Shown here in pieces: positions 20,210 to 28,701 of a stretch of DNA of 64,000 bases. Every line of letters begins with the position of its first letter. Position 1 is the first letter of the stretch. The stretch is from Bacteroidia bacterium (GTDB lineage: Bacteria > Bacteroidota > Bacteroidia > Flavobacteriales_D > Cryomorphaceae). Below the pieces are notes generated by a model. The model saw only the letters and a program-made list of their open reading frames with translations. It did no database searches and was not told where the DNA came from. The position numbers and the translations under genes were made by a program. Location of the stretch: assembly GCA_030427905.1 (NCBI GenBank), contig JAUICL010000006.1, positions 101,951-165,950 on the forward strand, in the 5' to 3' direction.

Positions 20210-20663
20210 TTTTATCAATTCTAAAAAGGCTGCTTAAGAATGTGACCCTTATGTTTTTTGCAATAAGGTAATTTTGCAATATGCACTTAATTAGTCGCTT
20301 CGAGTGCCGCTGATCGACCAGCGGGAGTGTCAGAGGTGTATCGAGAAGGAGTTTCAAGAAATAAAATTACAGCCAAGATTTTTCGTTCCTTTTGTATCCA
20401 TCGGCCACTATCCGTGTGTCGCCGTAGCTTGCGCCACCGCTGAAGCTAAGGCGGCACGCGGTTGGCGGAGAAGCAAGGCTTGCCGACGGCGATGCATGAC
20501 AAAAGAAAGGGGAAAAGAATACCTTTTATCGACAAACCGGATTATTGCCCTTATCTGGGTCACATCCTTTTAAAATCGGTGGCCTAAGCTTTCAACTTGA
20601 TTCACCTTTTTTAACAGTAACGAAAACGAGAATCAGTCCGTCTCAGAGTAAAACCAACAAACT
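20210..20663. other. Intergenic region with a large imperfect palindrome
   Basis: 454 bases. The main content is the GC-rich inverted repeat described separately at about 20389-20515. An 89-codon plus-strand frame (20304-20573) runs across that repeat and is rejected as coding. No RNA gene was recognised. Confidence 0.5.
20389..20515. repeat. Long imperfect palindromic element
   Basis: Outer arms (CCTTTTGTATCCATCG on the left; CGATGCATGACAAAAG on the right) pair with small bulges. Inner arms TCGCCGT (20419-20425) and ACGGCGA (20486-20492) pair perfectly. The core is far more GC-rich than its flanks. The structure resembles dispersed palindromic repeats or a MITE remnant. No transposase gene is nearby. 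Confidence 0.5.
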
Positions 20664-21236
20664 ATGAGACAAAAAACACTATTTCTCGCTTATTTCCTTT
20701 TAAGCCTTAATCTATCGGCACAAGATGAAACGCTGAAAGAATCTAAGCCCACATTTGAGTGGTATAAAAAGGGTCGAAATTCATTCGGGGGGATGATCTG
20801 GCCAGCCAGCGTAGGGAATGCCAATTGGAACATGACTTTCGAGTTTGAATACAGCCGATTTATCATGGATCAGCTCTCCTTAAACTTAAACAATACGATA
20901 GATGTGCGTAGTTCGCAGCTGGATTTTGAATACGATCTGTTTGCGCGTTACCACTTAACTAAGTCAAAACTATCCCCCTTTGTTCAGGCTGGATATTCAT
21001 TCGGATTTGGTGGGACTGAGAGCGTAGGTTACTACGACAACGCCGCCATATTTGGTGCGGGATTATCCTACATGATGTGCAACAATAGATTGAGTTTGAA
21101 CTTGATGGTCGGGCCGCGATTTGAATGGAGTGAGTTTAATAGCAATTCTCCCGTTTCGGAATGGGATGGTGCATCAGAGAGAAGTAGGAATGATGTTATT
21201 TGGGATGGGAGTTTTACCATCAAGTATCACTTTTAA
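20664..21236 (+). CDS. Hypothetical outer-membrane beta-barrel protein
   Basis: 190 residues with a signal peptide (LFLAYFLLSLNLSAQ). Alternating aromatic and polar strands (MTFEFEYSRFIMDQLSLNLN, LFARYHLTKSKLSPFVQAGY) end in SFTIKYHF, a terminal Phe typical of outer-membrane barrels. No named family was recognised. It appears monocistronic. Confidence 0.65.
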   Translation: MRQKTLFLAYFLLSLNLSAQDETLKESKPTFEWYKKGRNSFGGMIWPASVGNANWNMTFEFEYSRFIMDQLSLNLNNTIDVRSSQLDFEYDLFARYHLTKSKLSPFVQAGYSFGFGGTESVGYYDNAAIFGAGLSYMMCNNRLSLNLMVGPRFEWSEFNSNSPVSEWDGASERSRNDVIWDGSFTIKYHF

Positions 21237-21283
21237 TACATGATATACAGGGAGTTTTGCTACTTTGCAGCAAACCTCACGCT

Positions 21284-21817
21284 ATGCCCAAAATCAAACT
21301 CTACATCGCTACTACGCTAGATGGATACATTGCACGACAAAATGGTTCCCTCGACTGGCTCGATGAGCTCGAAGTGCCCGAAGGAGTTGATTTTGGGTAT
21401 AGCGCATTTTACGAAACCATTGACTGCATCCTAATGGGACGCAGCACCTACGAAGAAGTTCTCGGCTTTGACGTAGACTGGCCCTACGATGGTTGCAAAA
21501 CGATTATTTACTCCTCGCACACTGATTTCAAAACACCGACCCCTGATACTTCACTGGCCACCGATGTAACACCTGAGGAGATTGAAAGACTAAAGTCGGT
21601 AAGCGAGAAAAACATCTGGCTTGTGGGTGGGGGTAAACTCATCAGAGAATTTCTAGAGCACGATGCAGTCGATGAAATGATCATTACCATCATCCCTCGG
21701 ATGATTGGAAACGGAATCAGACTGTTTCCCGAGAGTGAAATAGACCAGAAATTTAAGCTGACCGATTCGAAGACCTTTCCCACAGGAGTCGTCAATCTGC
21801 ACTATGAGCGAGTATAA
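21284..21817 (+). CDS. Dihydrofolate reductase-like (RibD C-terminal) family protein
   Basis: 177 residues from ATG 21284; the frame opens at 21200 inside the previous gene. Family signatures are KLYIATTLDGYIARQNGSLD, a catalytic-region CILMGRSTYEEVLGF and WLVGGGKLIREFLE for NADPH binding. Members (YyaP/YwjB type) are predicted NADPH reductases of unknown substrate and are not the housekeeping folate enzyme. It overlaps the next gene by 14 bases, so the two are probably co-translated. Confidence 0.88.
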   Translation: MPKIKLYIATTLDGYIARQNGSLDWLDELEVPEGVDFGYSAFYETIDCILMGRSTYEEVLGFDVDWPYDGCKTIIYSSHTDFKTPTPDTSLATDVTPEEIERLKSVSEKNIWLVGGGKLIREFLEHDAVDEMIITIIPRMIGNGIRLFPESEIDQKFKLTDSKTFPTGVVNLHYERV

Positions 21818-22274
21818 TGTCATTTCGTGCAGTGTTCTTAGCGAGAAGCAAAAATCCGATGCGCTTCAGCTCTGGAATGAAGCCTATCCCACTACCTTGC
21901 ACCTGAAGGATTTGGAAGACTTAGATGCGTATTTGGCCAGCTTGGGCGATCCAAAACACCGACTGTACTACATCAGCAGGGCACTCATAGCCTGGTTTTG
22001 GGATTTTGATAGGGAGGGAGAGCGGTGGTTTGCGATGATGGTGAGCAAGACCTATCGTGGCCGTGGAGTCGGATCTAAACTACTGCGCGATGCTCTGAAT
22101 ATGAATCCCGATTTGGTGGGCTGGGTGATTGATAAACCTGGTTATAAGCACGCTGATGGTGGTCCCTACAGGAGCCCACTCGAATTTTACCTCAAACACG
22201 GGTTTCAAATTCTCGACCAACGCCTCGAATTGCCCAATCTCTCAGCAGTGAAGATAGCTCGATTCTTTACGTAA
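21804..22274 (+). CDS. GNAT-family N-acetyltransferase
   Basis: 156 residues. The acetyl-CoA loop is VSKTYRGRGVGSKLLRDAL (R-G-x-G-V-G) at about 74-92. LEFYLKHGFQILDQRLELPN matches the C-terminal beta strand region of GNAT enzymes. It would acetylate an amine on a small molecule or protein; the substrate is unknown. It overlaps the reductase-like gene upstream. Confidence 0.82.
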   Translation: MSEYNVISCSVLSEKQKSDALQLWNEAYPTTLHLKDLEDLDAYLASLGDPKHRLYYISRALIAWFWDFDREGERWFAMMVSKTYRGRGVGSKLLRDALNMNPDLVGWVIDKPGYKHADGGPYRSPLEFYLKHGFQILDQRLELPNLSAVKIARFFT

Positions 22275-22314
22275 ATTTCACATTTCTGGGGGGTGAATCC
22301 GGAAGGTGATAAGG

Positions 22315-22322
22315 TACTTTTG
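22315..22322 (+). promoter_or_regulatory. TAnnTTTG -7 box for the phosphatase/arsenate reductase-like gene
   Basis: TACTTTTG matches exactly and lies 15 bases before the ATG at 22338. It also rules out the in-frame GTG at 22293 as the start. Confidence 0.55.
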
Positions 22323-22337
22323 TACCACAAAACAGAC

Positions 22338-22964
22338 ATGATGGATTTTACAAAACTCAACAGCCATATAGAGATTCTCGAAAAGAGCTTCGACCAGATT
22401 CCAGAAGAGCGAAAAAAGCCGCTTCAAGATTTGGCGATGTTCGTGAAAGAGAAAATTGAGACACTCGGTAGAGCGCACGCTATATTTATTTGCACTCACA
22501 ATTCTCGCCGCAGTCACTTGGCTCAAGTTTGGGCTCAGGCCGCTGCTCACCGATATGGAGTTGAAGATTTTATCGCATTCTCAGGGGGCACCGAAGCGAC
22601 AGCTCTCCACCCCAATACGGCTCAGACGCTTGCTTCGGCCGGATTCGACATCGTAAAGCTTTCAGAAAGCGACAACCCGATTTACCAAATAAAATACGAC
22701 GGCAATAAACACCCTGTGATTGGCTTCTCGAAAACCTTCGACAATCCATTCAACCCGCAAACCCGTTTTGCCGCTGTGATGACCTGTAGCCACGCCGATG
22801 CCAATTGTCCCTTTATCCCTACAGCTGCAAGACGCATCTCACTACCGTACGAAGATCCAAAAGAAGCAGATGGTGAACCCAACGAAGCAGAAGTATACAC
22901 CGAGCGTTCAAACGAGATAGGCCGTGAGATGCTCTTTGTATTTGACGCCTTTCGGAATCTCTAG
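22338..22964 (+). CDS. Low-molecular-weight protein tyrosine phosphatase / arsenate reductase-like protein
   Basis: 208 residues from ATG 22338. The P-loop AIFICTHNSRRSH (Cys52-x5-Arg58) is the LMW-PTP/ArsC signature. MTCSHADANCPFIPTAARRI and PYEDPKEAD match the longer Bacteroidota subfamily; the Asp-Pro is the probable general acid. It either removes phosphate from phosphotyrosine or reduces arsenate through the same cysteine. No ars genes are adjacent, so the role stays open. Confidence 0.85.
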   Translation: MMDFTKLNSHIEILEKSFDQIPEERKKPLQDLAMFVKEKIETLGRAHAIFICTHNSRRSHLAQVWAQAAAHRYGVEDFIAFSGGTEATALHPNTAQTLASAGFDIVKLSESDNPIYQIKYDGNKHPVIGFSKTFDNPFNPQTRFAAVMTCSHADANCPFIPTAARRISLPYEDPKEADGEPNEAEVYTERSNEIGREMLFVFDAFRNL

Positions 22965-23008
22965 GAAGGAAGGCTTCATTCCAAAAAAGGCACTATTCTT
23001 GTCTCTCC

Positions 23009-23908
23009 ATGAATATGCCCATCACGTACATCTGGTTTTTCCTTGCAAGCCTTTTCGCTTCGCATGTTTCGGCACAGTCTGCAACATACATTGAACTTGC
23101 TGGCCGTGCGAAGCGCTGCATTGAAGCTTACGAAGGACTCGATCCGCATATGGATGACCTCCAACCCGCATCGGAGTACGCCGATTTCCTGCCAGAAATC
23201 AATCGGATATTCGAATCCACAGAAGAAAATTGGGTCACCCGGAACGATTCTATTGAGCTATTCGATTTAATGTACTTCTTCCAAACGCAGATTGTTGAGC
23301 TAGTCGATAGCATCACGGCTCATCCGGAGTTTGATCTGGTGCAGGCGCAAGCCGATTGGGGTGAAGGACTTGGTATGGCCATTTCCCCAGATCAGAAGCT
23401 CGTAGCGTTTTCGCTAGATGAAAAAACAGGTGGCACCTATCAGAGCCGAATCGCCTGGGTCTATTTCACAGGCTGGGATCGAGTCCAAAGTGCGCAAAGC
23501 GAAGCCTTTCAGGTAGATGGGTATCACAGCATAGACACCATCCAATCTGGGGGGGAAGTCTATTATGTGATGGAGTACTACACACGCGGATGCTCTTACT
23601 GCTTCTTGGAAGGGGTGGAATTGTGGACGGAAGATCATGGCCAGTTCGAGCGGATATTCGACGTGGAAGTTAATTCCAGATCGTGGGATGAAACCCTGCG
23701 TTACGACGCGCAAACCAATACCATCACCGTAAATTACAATACCGACGACCTGACAGAATACTGCCTCTGTGCCGATGACGAAGAAGTGGAACTCAAAGAA
23801 GCGTATCCCTTTCCCGTGCCCATGTATCGCTGTGAATGTTTATATATCTGGAACGGATCGATGTTTGAGCTAAGTGAAGGAAGCTCCACATTTATTGAAG
23901 TAGAGTAA
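23009..23908 (+). CDS. Hypothetical secreted protein
   Basis: 299 residues with a signal peptide (WFFLASLFASHVSAQ). No family recognised. The mature part has cysteine pairs in its second half (RGCSYCFLEGVE, YCLCADDEEV, YRCECLYIWNG) that suggest disulphides. A near-consensus -7 box (TATTCTTG) lies about 10 bases before the ATG. Probably periplasmic. Confidence 0.6.
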   Translation: MNMPITYIWFFLASLFASHVSAQSATYIELAGRAKRCIEAYEGLDPHMDDLQPASEYADFLPEINRIFESTEENWVTRNDSIELFDLMYFFQTQIVELVDSITAHPEFDLVQAQADWGEGLGMAISPDQKLVAFSLDEKTGGTYQSRIAWVYFTGWDRVQSAQSEAFQVDGYHSIDTIQSGGEVYYVMEYYTRGCSYCFLEGVELWTEDHGQFERIFDVEVNSRSWDETLRYDAQTNTITVNYNTDDLTEYCLCADDEEVELKEAYPFPVPMYRCECLYIWNGSMFELSEGSSTFIEVE

Positions 23909-23970
23909 AGTGCTGTGCGCGCTTTAACGCACTACTTTTTCTATCTTGATCCCAATAGAAAAACGAAAAT

Positions 23971-24183
23971 GTGGATTTAAGAAAAGTTAGGATTGTTGTC
24001 GGTGTCTTTGGAGTATTAATTGCTTTATATAGCATAGTCTTCGCGGTAGACTACTCCAATTTGAATTGGATGTCCAATTCATCGGCATATATACAGATAC
24101 TGTCAGGAGCTTGTATCGCGGTGGCCATGTTTTTCTCGAATAAGATTGAATCTAAAAGACTGAATGAAAACGATAAAGAATAG
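23971..24183 (+). CDS. Small hypothetical membrane protein
   Basis: 70 residues from a GTG start at 23971; the nearby ATG is out of frame and stops at once. Two membrane helices (IVVGVFGVLIALYSIVFAV and IQILSGACIAVAMFFSN) end in a charged tail. Its 3' end overlaps the start of the peptidase gene by 20 bases. No family recognised. Confidence 0.5.
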   Translation: MDLRKVRIVVGVFGVLIALYSIVFAVDYSNLNWMSNSSAYIQILSGACIAVAMFFSNKIESKRLNENDKE

Positions 24184-25843
24184 AACGAAACTGTCCTCCC
24201 ACTTAGCGGGAATCTGCCTGGCTTTTTTAGCCTTGGCTACGGCCGAAATCGGCTATGGGCAATCGGATCACAAATACACCCATCAGGATACGCTGCGGGG
24301 AAGCATTACCACAGAACGCGCGTGGTGGGATCTACTCCACTATACCCTCGAAGTCGAAGTTTTTCCCGAAACGAAATCCATTGCGGGAAAAAACACCATT
24401 CAATTCAGAAGCAAGGCACCTGGCCGCATCATGCAAATCGATCTCCAAGAACCTATGCAGATCAACAAGGTGACGGAAGGTGGCACGGAGCTGGACTTTA
24501 GCCGCGATGGAAACGCCTATTTCATTACCTGCCAAGCCGAGCCCAAGCCGGGTACCTGGCGCGAGATTGAAGTGTCCTTTTCGGGAACCCCGCAAGAAGC
24601 CATTCACCCACCTTGGGATGGTGGCTTTACCTGGCAGAAAGACGAAAACGGAGTCGATTTTATCGCCACATCTTGTCAAGGCATTGGGGCTAGTCTATGG
24701 TGGCCGTGCAAGGATCATATGTACGACGAGCCCGATGAGGGGCTGACCTTAAAGATTACCGTGCCAAAGCATTTGGTGGCGGTAGGCAACGGTCGGCTCG
24801 AAAGCAATGTGAAAAAAGGAAAGAAGCGGACTTTTACCTGGAAGGTGATCAACCCCATAAACAACTACGGGGTCAATGTAAACGTGGGCGACTACGTACA
24901 TTTCGGAAGTCAGTACGAAGGCGAAAAGGGAAAGCTCGACACCGATTATTGGGTGCTAAGTTATAACTTGGAAAAGGCCAAAGAGCAGTTTGAAGATGGG
25001 CACCGCACCTTAGAAGCTCTTGAACACTGGTTTGGGCCATACCCGTTTTACGAAGACTCGTACAAGCTCGTAGAAGTACCCTATTTGGGAATGGAACACC
25101 AAAGTTCGGTGACCTACGGAAACCAATTTATGCAAGGTTATCTCGGTAGTGATTTGAGCGGCACGGGCTGGGGCTTGAAATTCGATTTTATCATCGTTCA
25201 CGAATCGGGGCACGAGTGGTTTGCCAACAGCATCACCCACAAGGATGCTGCCGATATGTGGATACACGAGTCGTTTACTAGCTATTCTGAGTCTCTTTTT
25301 CTCGAGTACTTCTTCGGCAAGGAAGCAGGGCAGACCTACGTGCGGGGTACGCGATTAGCAATCGAAAACAAAGAACCCATGATCGCCGATTACAATGTAA
25401 ACGCCCACACCACCAGCGATGTGTACTACAAGGGTAGCAATATGCTCAACACCCTGCGGACTTGGGTCGACGACGATGAGAAGTGGCGAAATATGCTCCG
25501 CGGCTTGAATGCGCGTTTCTTTCACCAAACGGTCTCTTCAGCCGATATCGAAACGTATATGGCCGACTTTCTCGACTTAGACTTAAAGCCCTTTTTTGAT
25601 CAGTACCTCCGCGATAGCCGAGTGCCGGCCTTGGTGCTAAATCAAGTAGAAGGGGGGATAAGCTATAAGTGGACCAATTGTAGAGATGATTTCAATATGC
25701 CCGTCATCCTGGTAGATGAAAACGGGAATAGACTAGAAATCGGGCCGACTACATCACTCAATGGCGGAGCACTACCTGCTGGGGTAGCCGGCCGCTTGAC
25801 TCCCGACCCGAATTACTATATATTTCTCTCCACCGAAAACTAA
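24164..25843 (+). CDS. M1-family metallopeptidase (aminopeptidase N-like), secreted
   Basis: 559 residues with a signal peptide (LAGICLAFLALATAEIGYGQ). The gluzincin motif is IIVHESGHEWFANSI plus HESFTSYSESL 18 residues later, giving HExxHx18E. The exopeptidase motif is YLGMEHQSS in place of the classical GAMEN, a common variant in Bacteroidota M1 enzymes. The chain is shorter than PepN and ends soon after the catalytic domain, with a short beta domain. It would remove N-terminal residues from peptides outside the cytoplasm. Confidence 0.92.
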   Translation: MKTIKNRTKLSSHLAGICLAFLALATAEIGYGQSDHKYTHQDTLRGSITTERAWWDLLHYTLEVEVFPETKSIAGKNTIQFRSKAPGRIMQIDLQEPMQINKVTEGGTELDFSRDGNAYFITCQAEPKPGTWREIEVSFSGTPQEAIHPPWDGGFTWQKDENGVDFIATSCQGIGASLWWPCKDHMYDEPDEGLTLKITVPKHLVAVGNGRLESNVKKGKKRTFTWKVINPINNYGVNVNVGDYVHFGSQYEGEKGKLDTDYWVLSYNLEKAKEQFEDGHRTLEALEHWFGPYPFYEDSYKLVEVPYLGMEHQSSVTYGNQFMQGYLGSDLSGTGWGLKFDFIIVHESGHEWFANSITHKDAADMWIHESFTSYSESLFLEYFFGKEAGQTYVRGTRLAIENKEPMIADYNVNAHTTSDVYYKGSNMLNTLRTWVDDDEKWRNMLRGLNARFFHQTVSSADIETYMADFLDLDLKPFFDQYLRDSRVPALVLNQVEGGISYKWTNCRDDFNMPVILVDENGNRLEIGPTTSLNGGALPAGVAGRLTPDPNYYIFLSTEN

Positions 25844-25874
25844 GCCAAGACCCAAACCAACTCAAACTCGCATT

Positions 25875-26609
25875 ATGGAAAATCAAATCAAAGCCCTTCT
25901 GGAATCATCCAACAACAGGCTCGAGTTTTGGGTGGGGCTGGTCAATCAACTCGGGTCATCTTCCGTTGCCGAGATCGGAGTGTACAAGGGTGAGTTTGCC
26001 GAGACCATTCTCTCGGCATGTAGGGGTGTGGAGCGCTACACCATGATCGATCCCTGGCGCAATCTCGACGATTGGAACAAGCCCGCCAACAAGGACAACG
26101 ATACCTTCGAAGCCTTTTACAAGGAGACCATGGAGCACACTGATTTTGCCAAGGAAAAGCGCACCGTGCTCCGCGGCAAGACCACCGAAGTGATCAACCA
26201 GATTCTCGATAACTCCATCGACTTCGCCTATGTGGATGGCGATCATACCCTCAAAGGCATTACTATCGATTTGGTGAATATCTGGCCCAAGATCTCTGAA
26301 ACCGGGGTCATAGCCGGCGACGACTTTGCAGCCAATATCTGGCAGCACAGCAAGAACTTCGAGCCCACGCTCGTCTTTCCCTTTGCCGTTTACTTCGCCG
26401 AAGCCATGAACACCACCATCTACGGACTCCCGCATAGCCAATTTTTGATGACCAAAGAATGCCGCGGATTTAAATTTGTGGACCTAACCAACCACGGCGC
26501 CTACGCCAAAACCGATCTCCTCCATCAACTCAATCACCAAGCCGGACTCAAAACCAAACTCGGCCAAAAGCTCCCCGGGCTAAGGAAGGTTTATCGGAAG
26601 TTGAGGTGA
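25875..26609 (+). CDS. Class I SAM-dependent methyltransferase-like protein
   Basis: 244 residues. Motif I is VAEIGVYKGEFAETIL (E-x-G-x-x-x-G), followed by TMIDPWRNL (motif II acidic residue) and IDFAYVDGDHTLKGI. This fits the Methyltransf_24 group that often modifies sugars or glycans. It has no signal peptide, so it is cytoplasmic. The substrate is unknown. The codons are more GC-rich than those of the next gene. Confidence 0.8.
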   Translation: MENQIKALLESSNNRLEFWVGLVNQLGSSSVAEIGVYKGEFAETILSACRGVERYTMIDPWRNLDDWNKPANKDNDTFEAFYKETMEHTDFAKEKRTVLRGKTTEVINQILDNSIDFAYVDGDHTLKGITIDLVNIWPKISETGVIAGDDFAANIWQHSKNFEPTLVFPFAVYFAEAMNTTIYGLPHSQFLMTKECRGFKFVDLTNHGAYAKTDLLHQLNHQAGLKTKLGQKLPGLRKVYRKLR

Positions 26610-26694
26610 TGGGAAAGCTAGCCTTGATCAATTTTGTCTTTTTAGAAGGAGTACACAACCACTACGCTCTTCCAGCATATGCCAATTGAATTCT

Positions 26695-26702
26695 TAAATT
26701 TG
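26695..26702 (+). promoter_or_regulatory. TAnnTTTG -7 box for the MNT gene
   Basis: TAAATTTG matches exactly and ends 4 bases before the ATG at 26707. Transcription would start at or just before the start codon, so the mRNA may be leaderless. Confidence 0.45.
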
Positions 26703-26706
26703 AAAT

Positions 26707-26997
26707 ATGAGTCCACAAGAAGAAATACTTTCGAAACTAAGGAATCTAAAGACGCGATTAGCTGAGAAATACCCCATATCTGGCATGGCCCTATTTGGAT
26801 CCTATTCACGTGGAGATCAGCAGGATAATAGCGATGTAGATATCCTTGTAGAACTAAACGGTAAAATAGGGTCGGACTTTATTGATTTGGCAGAAGAACT
26901 TGAATCTGCTCTCGGTAGAAAAGTAGATCTCATTTCAAAAAATGGCATTAAGCCGCGCTATCTAAATTCAATCCAAGATGATCTGATCTATGTCTAA
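26707..26997 (+). CDS. Minimal nucleotidyltransferase (MNT) antitoxin-like protein
   Basis: 96 residues, standard for MNT-domain proteins. The active-site motif is ALFGSYSRGDQQDNSDVDIL: Gly31-Ser32 and the Asp43/Asp45 pair. In MNT-HEPN toxin-antitoxin modules this enzyme AMPylates and silences the HEPN RNase, whose gene normally overlaps the MNT stop. Here the overlapping ATG is present at 26990, but that frame ends after nine codons, so the antitoxin appears orphaned. Confidence 0.88.
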   Translation: MSPQEEILSKLRNLKTRLAEKYPISGMALFGSYSRGDQQDNSDVDILVELNGKIGSDFIDLAEELESALGRKVDLISKNGIKPRYLNSIQDDLIYV

Positions 26998-27019
26998 GCG
27001 GGATAATTTACCATACTAA
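26990..27019 (+). pseudogene. Remnant of a HEPN (HepT/DUF86) toxin gene
   Basis: The ATG overlaps the MNT stop in the +1 frame, as in intact MNT-HEPN modules. The nine codons read MSKRDNLPY, which matches the conserved HepT start, then TAA. A single-base shift would continue for only about a dozen more codons. The catalytic RxxxxH region is absent. Confidence 0.6.
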
Positions 27020-27158
27020 GCAATACTCTCTGCACCGTAGGGAGAATGGTGTATCACAAATGCTAAACTTATTATCTTCATTCTGATATCACCAGCCGAC
27101 ATTATTCCCCTCCAACCATTTCCTCCATCTTCTATATCCCAGATTTAATCAAGAAGCC

Positions 27159-27166
27159 TACCTTTG
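27159..27166 (+). promoter_or_regulatory. TAnnTTTG -7 box for the small barrel gene
   Basis: TACCTTTG matches exactly, 18 bases before the ATG at 27185. Confidence 0.55.
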
Positions 27167-27184
27167 TCAACTTAAACCAAAACA

Positions 27185-27613
27185 ATGACAATGAAAAAGG
27201 TATTCTTACTTCTAGGGGCAGCGATCTGCTTTAGTCTCAGCAGCTATGGACAAGCTGAAAAATACTTGAACCTAGGGGTTATCGGAGCTAGTTTGGAATT
27301 TCCAGTATCATCGGCTATTACGGTTGGGCCGGCTGCATACACCAACTTCGATCTCGATTACATGACCCTAGGCGCCAAAGGAAATTATTACTTCGATGAT
27401 TTGATTGGACTACCAAGCGAATGGGACTTTTACGCTGGAGCCAATCTCGGTTTTGGTGTAGCCTTGAACAACGACTACAACAGCGACCTTGACCTAGGGC
27501 TTCAAGTTGGTGGACGTTGGTTCTGGAGCGACCAATGGGGTGTATACCTCGAGCTTGGTGGTGGAAGACTCGGCGGCTCTGCCTACGGAGTCGGTGTGAC
27601 CATGAAGATGTAA
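27185..27613 (+). CDS. Hypothetical secreted small beta-barrel protein
   Basis: 142 residues with a signal peptide (VFLLLGAAICFSLSSYGQ). Repeated strands (LGAKGNYYFDDLIG, WDFYAGANLGFGVALNN, VGGRWFWSDQWGVYLELGGG) suggest an eight-stranded outer-membrane barrel. An in-frame second ATG two codons later is equally possible as the start. It has its own promoter and a strong terminator. No named family. Confidence 0.65.
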   Translation: MTMKKVFLLLGAAICFSLSSYGQAEKYLNLGVIGASLEFPVSSAITVGPAAYTNFDLDYMTLGAKGNYYFDDLIGLPSEWDFYAGANLGFGVALNNDYNSDLDLGLQVGGRWFWSDQWGVYLELGGGRLGGSAYGVGVTMKM

Positions 27614-27636
27614 ACCCAAATGATTTTATACGCATT

Positions 27637-27668
27637 GCGCTGTCCTGAAGCTTCGGGACAGCGCTTTT
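27637..27668 (+). terminator. Terminator of the small barrel gene
   Basis: A 15-base stem with one G-T pair (GCGCTGTCCTGAAGC and GCTTCGGGACAGCGC) followed by TTTTT. Confidence 0.85.
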
Positions 27669-27758
27669 TCATTTATACACATCCAAAACAACAAGCAAAT
27701 CAATAAATCTTCCTGCTTATCTACTCAGACCTTATCATGTGCCAACTAGGTAGTGATT

Positions 27759-27813
27759 AAGTACAGACTAAGTACAGACTAAGTATAGACTAAATACAGA
27801 CTAAGTATCAGCC
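27759..27813. repeat. 11-bp tandem repeat, about five units
   Basis: Units read AAGTACAGACT, AAGTACAGACT, AAGTATAGACT, AAATACAGACT and a partial fifth. The 11-base period is about one DNA helical turn. There are no spacers, so this is not a CRISPR array. Confidence 0.8.
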
Positions 27814-28258
27814 CTGACCTGCCAGCGAAGCTGATTTGGTATAAAATGTTGTAAATTAAGGGTAGTTGGGCCATACATCGAAGTGCAGAGTCCAAAGCCT
27901 TTCGGAATTACCTTCTCAAAAAAAAAGCAGGTAGTACTTACGGCACATAGTCGTCTATACCATGTTTCGTTACCCACAGCGCGTCCCTAAAGGACTGCTT
28001 TACTAATTGGGCTCAACTCTATCAATTGTTTGGTCAATTTTGCATCCACGAAATTTCCTAAACCGGAGCAGACGAACCCCCATTCAAATCCAACTAAATT
28101 TCTTAGCAGACGCTCTTTTTCGGTGATGGATACTTTTCACTTTTCGTTTTTCACTTCTTAAACCCTGAGGCCAAGGAGAATACGGTGGCCTCAACACATC
28201 TTTGTACCTAATACTTAATACTTGGTACAATCAATACCCAATCGTAGCGCAGCGGAGA

Positions 28259-28276
28259 CCCCGATCCCTATCGGGG
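28259..28276 (-). terminator. Hairpin downstream of the Fur-type gene
   Basis: A perfect 7-base stem with a CCCT loop, about 8 bases beyond the minus-strand operon end. There is no clear T-tract, so terminator function is uncertain. Confidence 0.35.
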
Positions 28277-28283
28277 CTACTCA

Positions 28284-28700
28284 CTACCCTCTACACCCCT
28301 TACAAACCCCCGACAACTGAATCTGAATCTCTCTCACTTCGTACCCGTCGAGCTCGATTGTCGAAAGGCCTTTGGTCGGTACGCAGTACAGACGCTCGCA
28401 GTCGTCGCACTTAAAGTGAACGTGGTCGTGGTGGTGCTCGGTTGTGGTGCAAGAATGGGCGCATACAGCGTAGTGCACTTCGTCGTCGCCCACCGATGCG
28501 CGGTGCATCAACCCTTTGTCGCACATGGCGTTTAGCGTACGGTAGAGCGTTACGCGATCCAGGTCCTTAAACTCGTCCTGAATATTGGAGTAGGGCACAG
28601 CACTCCCAAAATCGTGAACGTAGTGGTATAGAGCCAAGCGCGACGGCGTGGCTTTGAGCTTGTGCTGATTTAAGAGCGATTTGACTTGACTAGTATCCAT
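28284..28700 (-). CDS. Fur-family transcriptional regulator (Zur-like)
   Basis: 138 residues. The winged HTH covers about 10-80 (TPSRLALYHYVHDFG, DLDRVTLYRTLNAMCDKGL). The His-rich turn CTTTEHHHDHVHFKCDDCERL gives regulatory metal ligands, and CDDC with VCKGC gives the structural zinc site. The gene starts 1 base after the TonB receptor stop, so it is the third gene of a metal-uptake operon. Placement with a ZnuD-like receptor favours zinc (Zur) over iron or peroxide sensing, but sequence alone does not settle this. Confidence 0.88.
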   Translation of the reverse strand: MDTSQVKSLLNQHKLKATPSRLALYHYVHDFGSAVPYSNIQDEFKDLDRVTLYRTLNAMCDKGLMHRASVGDDEVHYAVCAHSCTTTEHHHDHVHFKCDDCERLYCVPTKGLSTIELDGYEVREIQIQLSGVCKGCRG

Positions 28701-28701
28701 C

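Larger units (their letters stand above)
27669..28283. other. Long gap between convergent genes
   Basis: About 615 bases without a supported gene. It holds an 11-base tandem repeat (27759-27813), an inverted repeat TTGTACC / GGTACAA (28202-28230) with an AT-rich loop, and a CCCCGAT-CCCT-ATCGGGG hairpin (28259-28276). A 70-codon frame at 28202 has no coding signal. Confidence 0.45.

Noticed and set aside
20304..20573. 89-codon plus-strand frame downstream of the peroxidase genes
   Set aside because: It runs across a palindromic repeat, has a composition unlike real proteins and no recognisable domain.
25956..26441. Minus-strand frame of 161 codons over the methyltransferase gene
   Set aside because: The plus-strand frame has clear methyltransferase motifs; the antisense frame has none.
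28202..28414. 70-codon plus-strand frame overlapping the Fur-type gene
   Set aside because: More than half is antisense to the Fur-family coding region; the rest covers hairpins.
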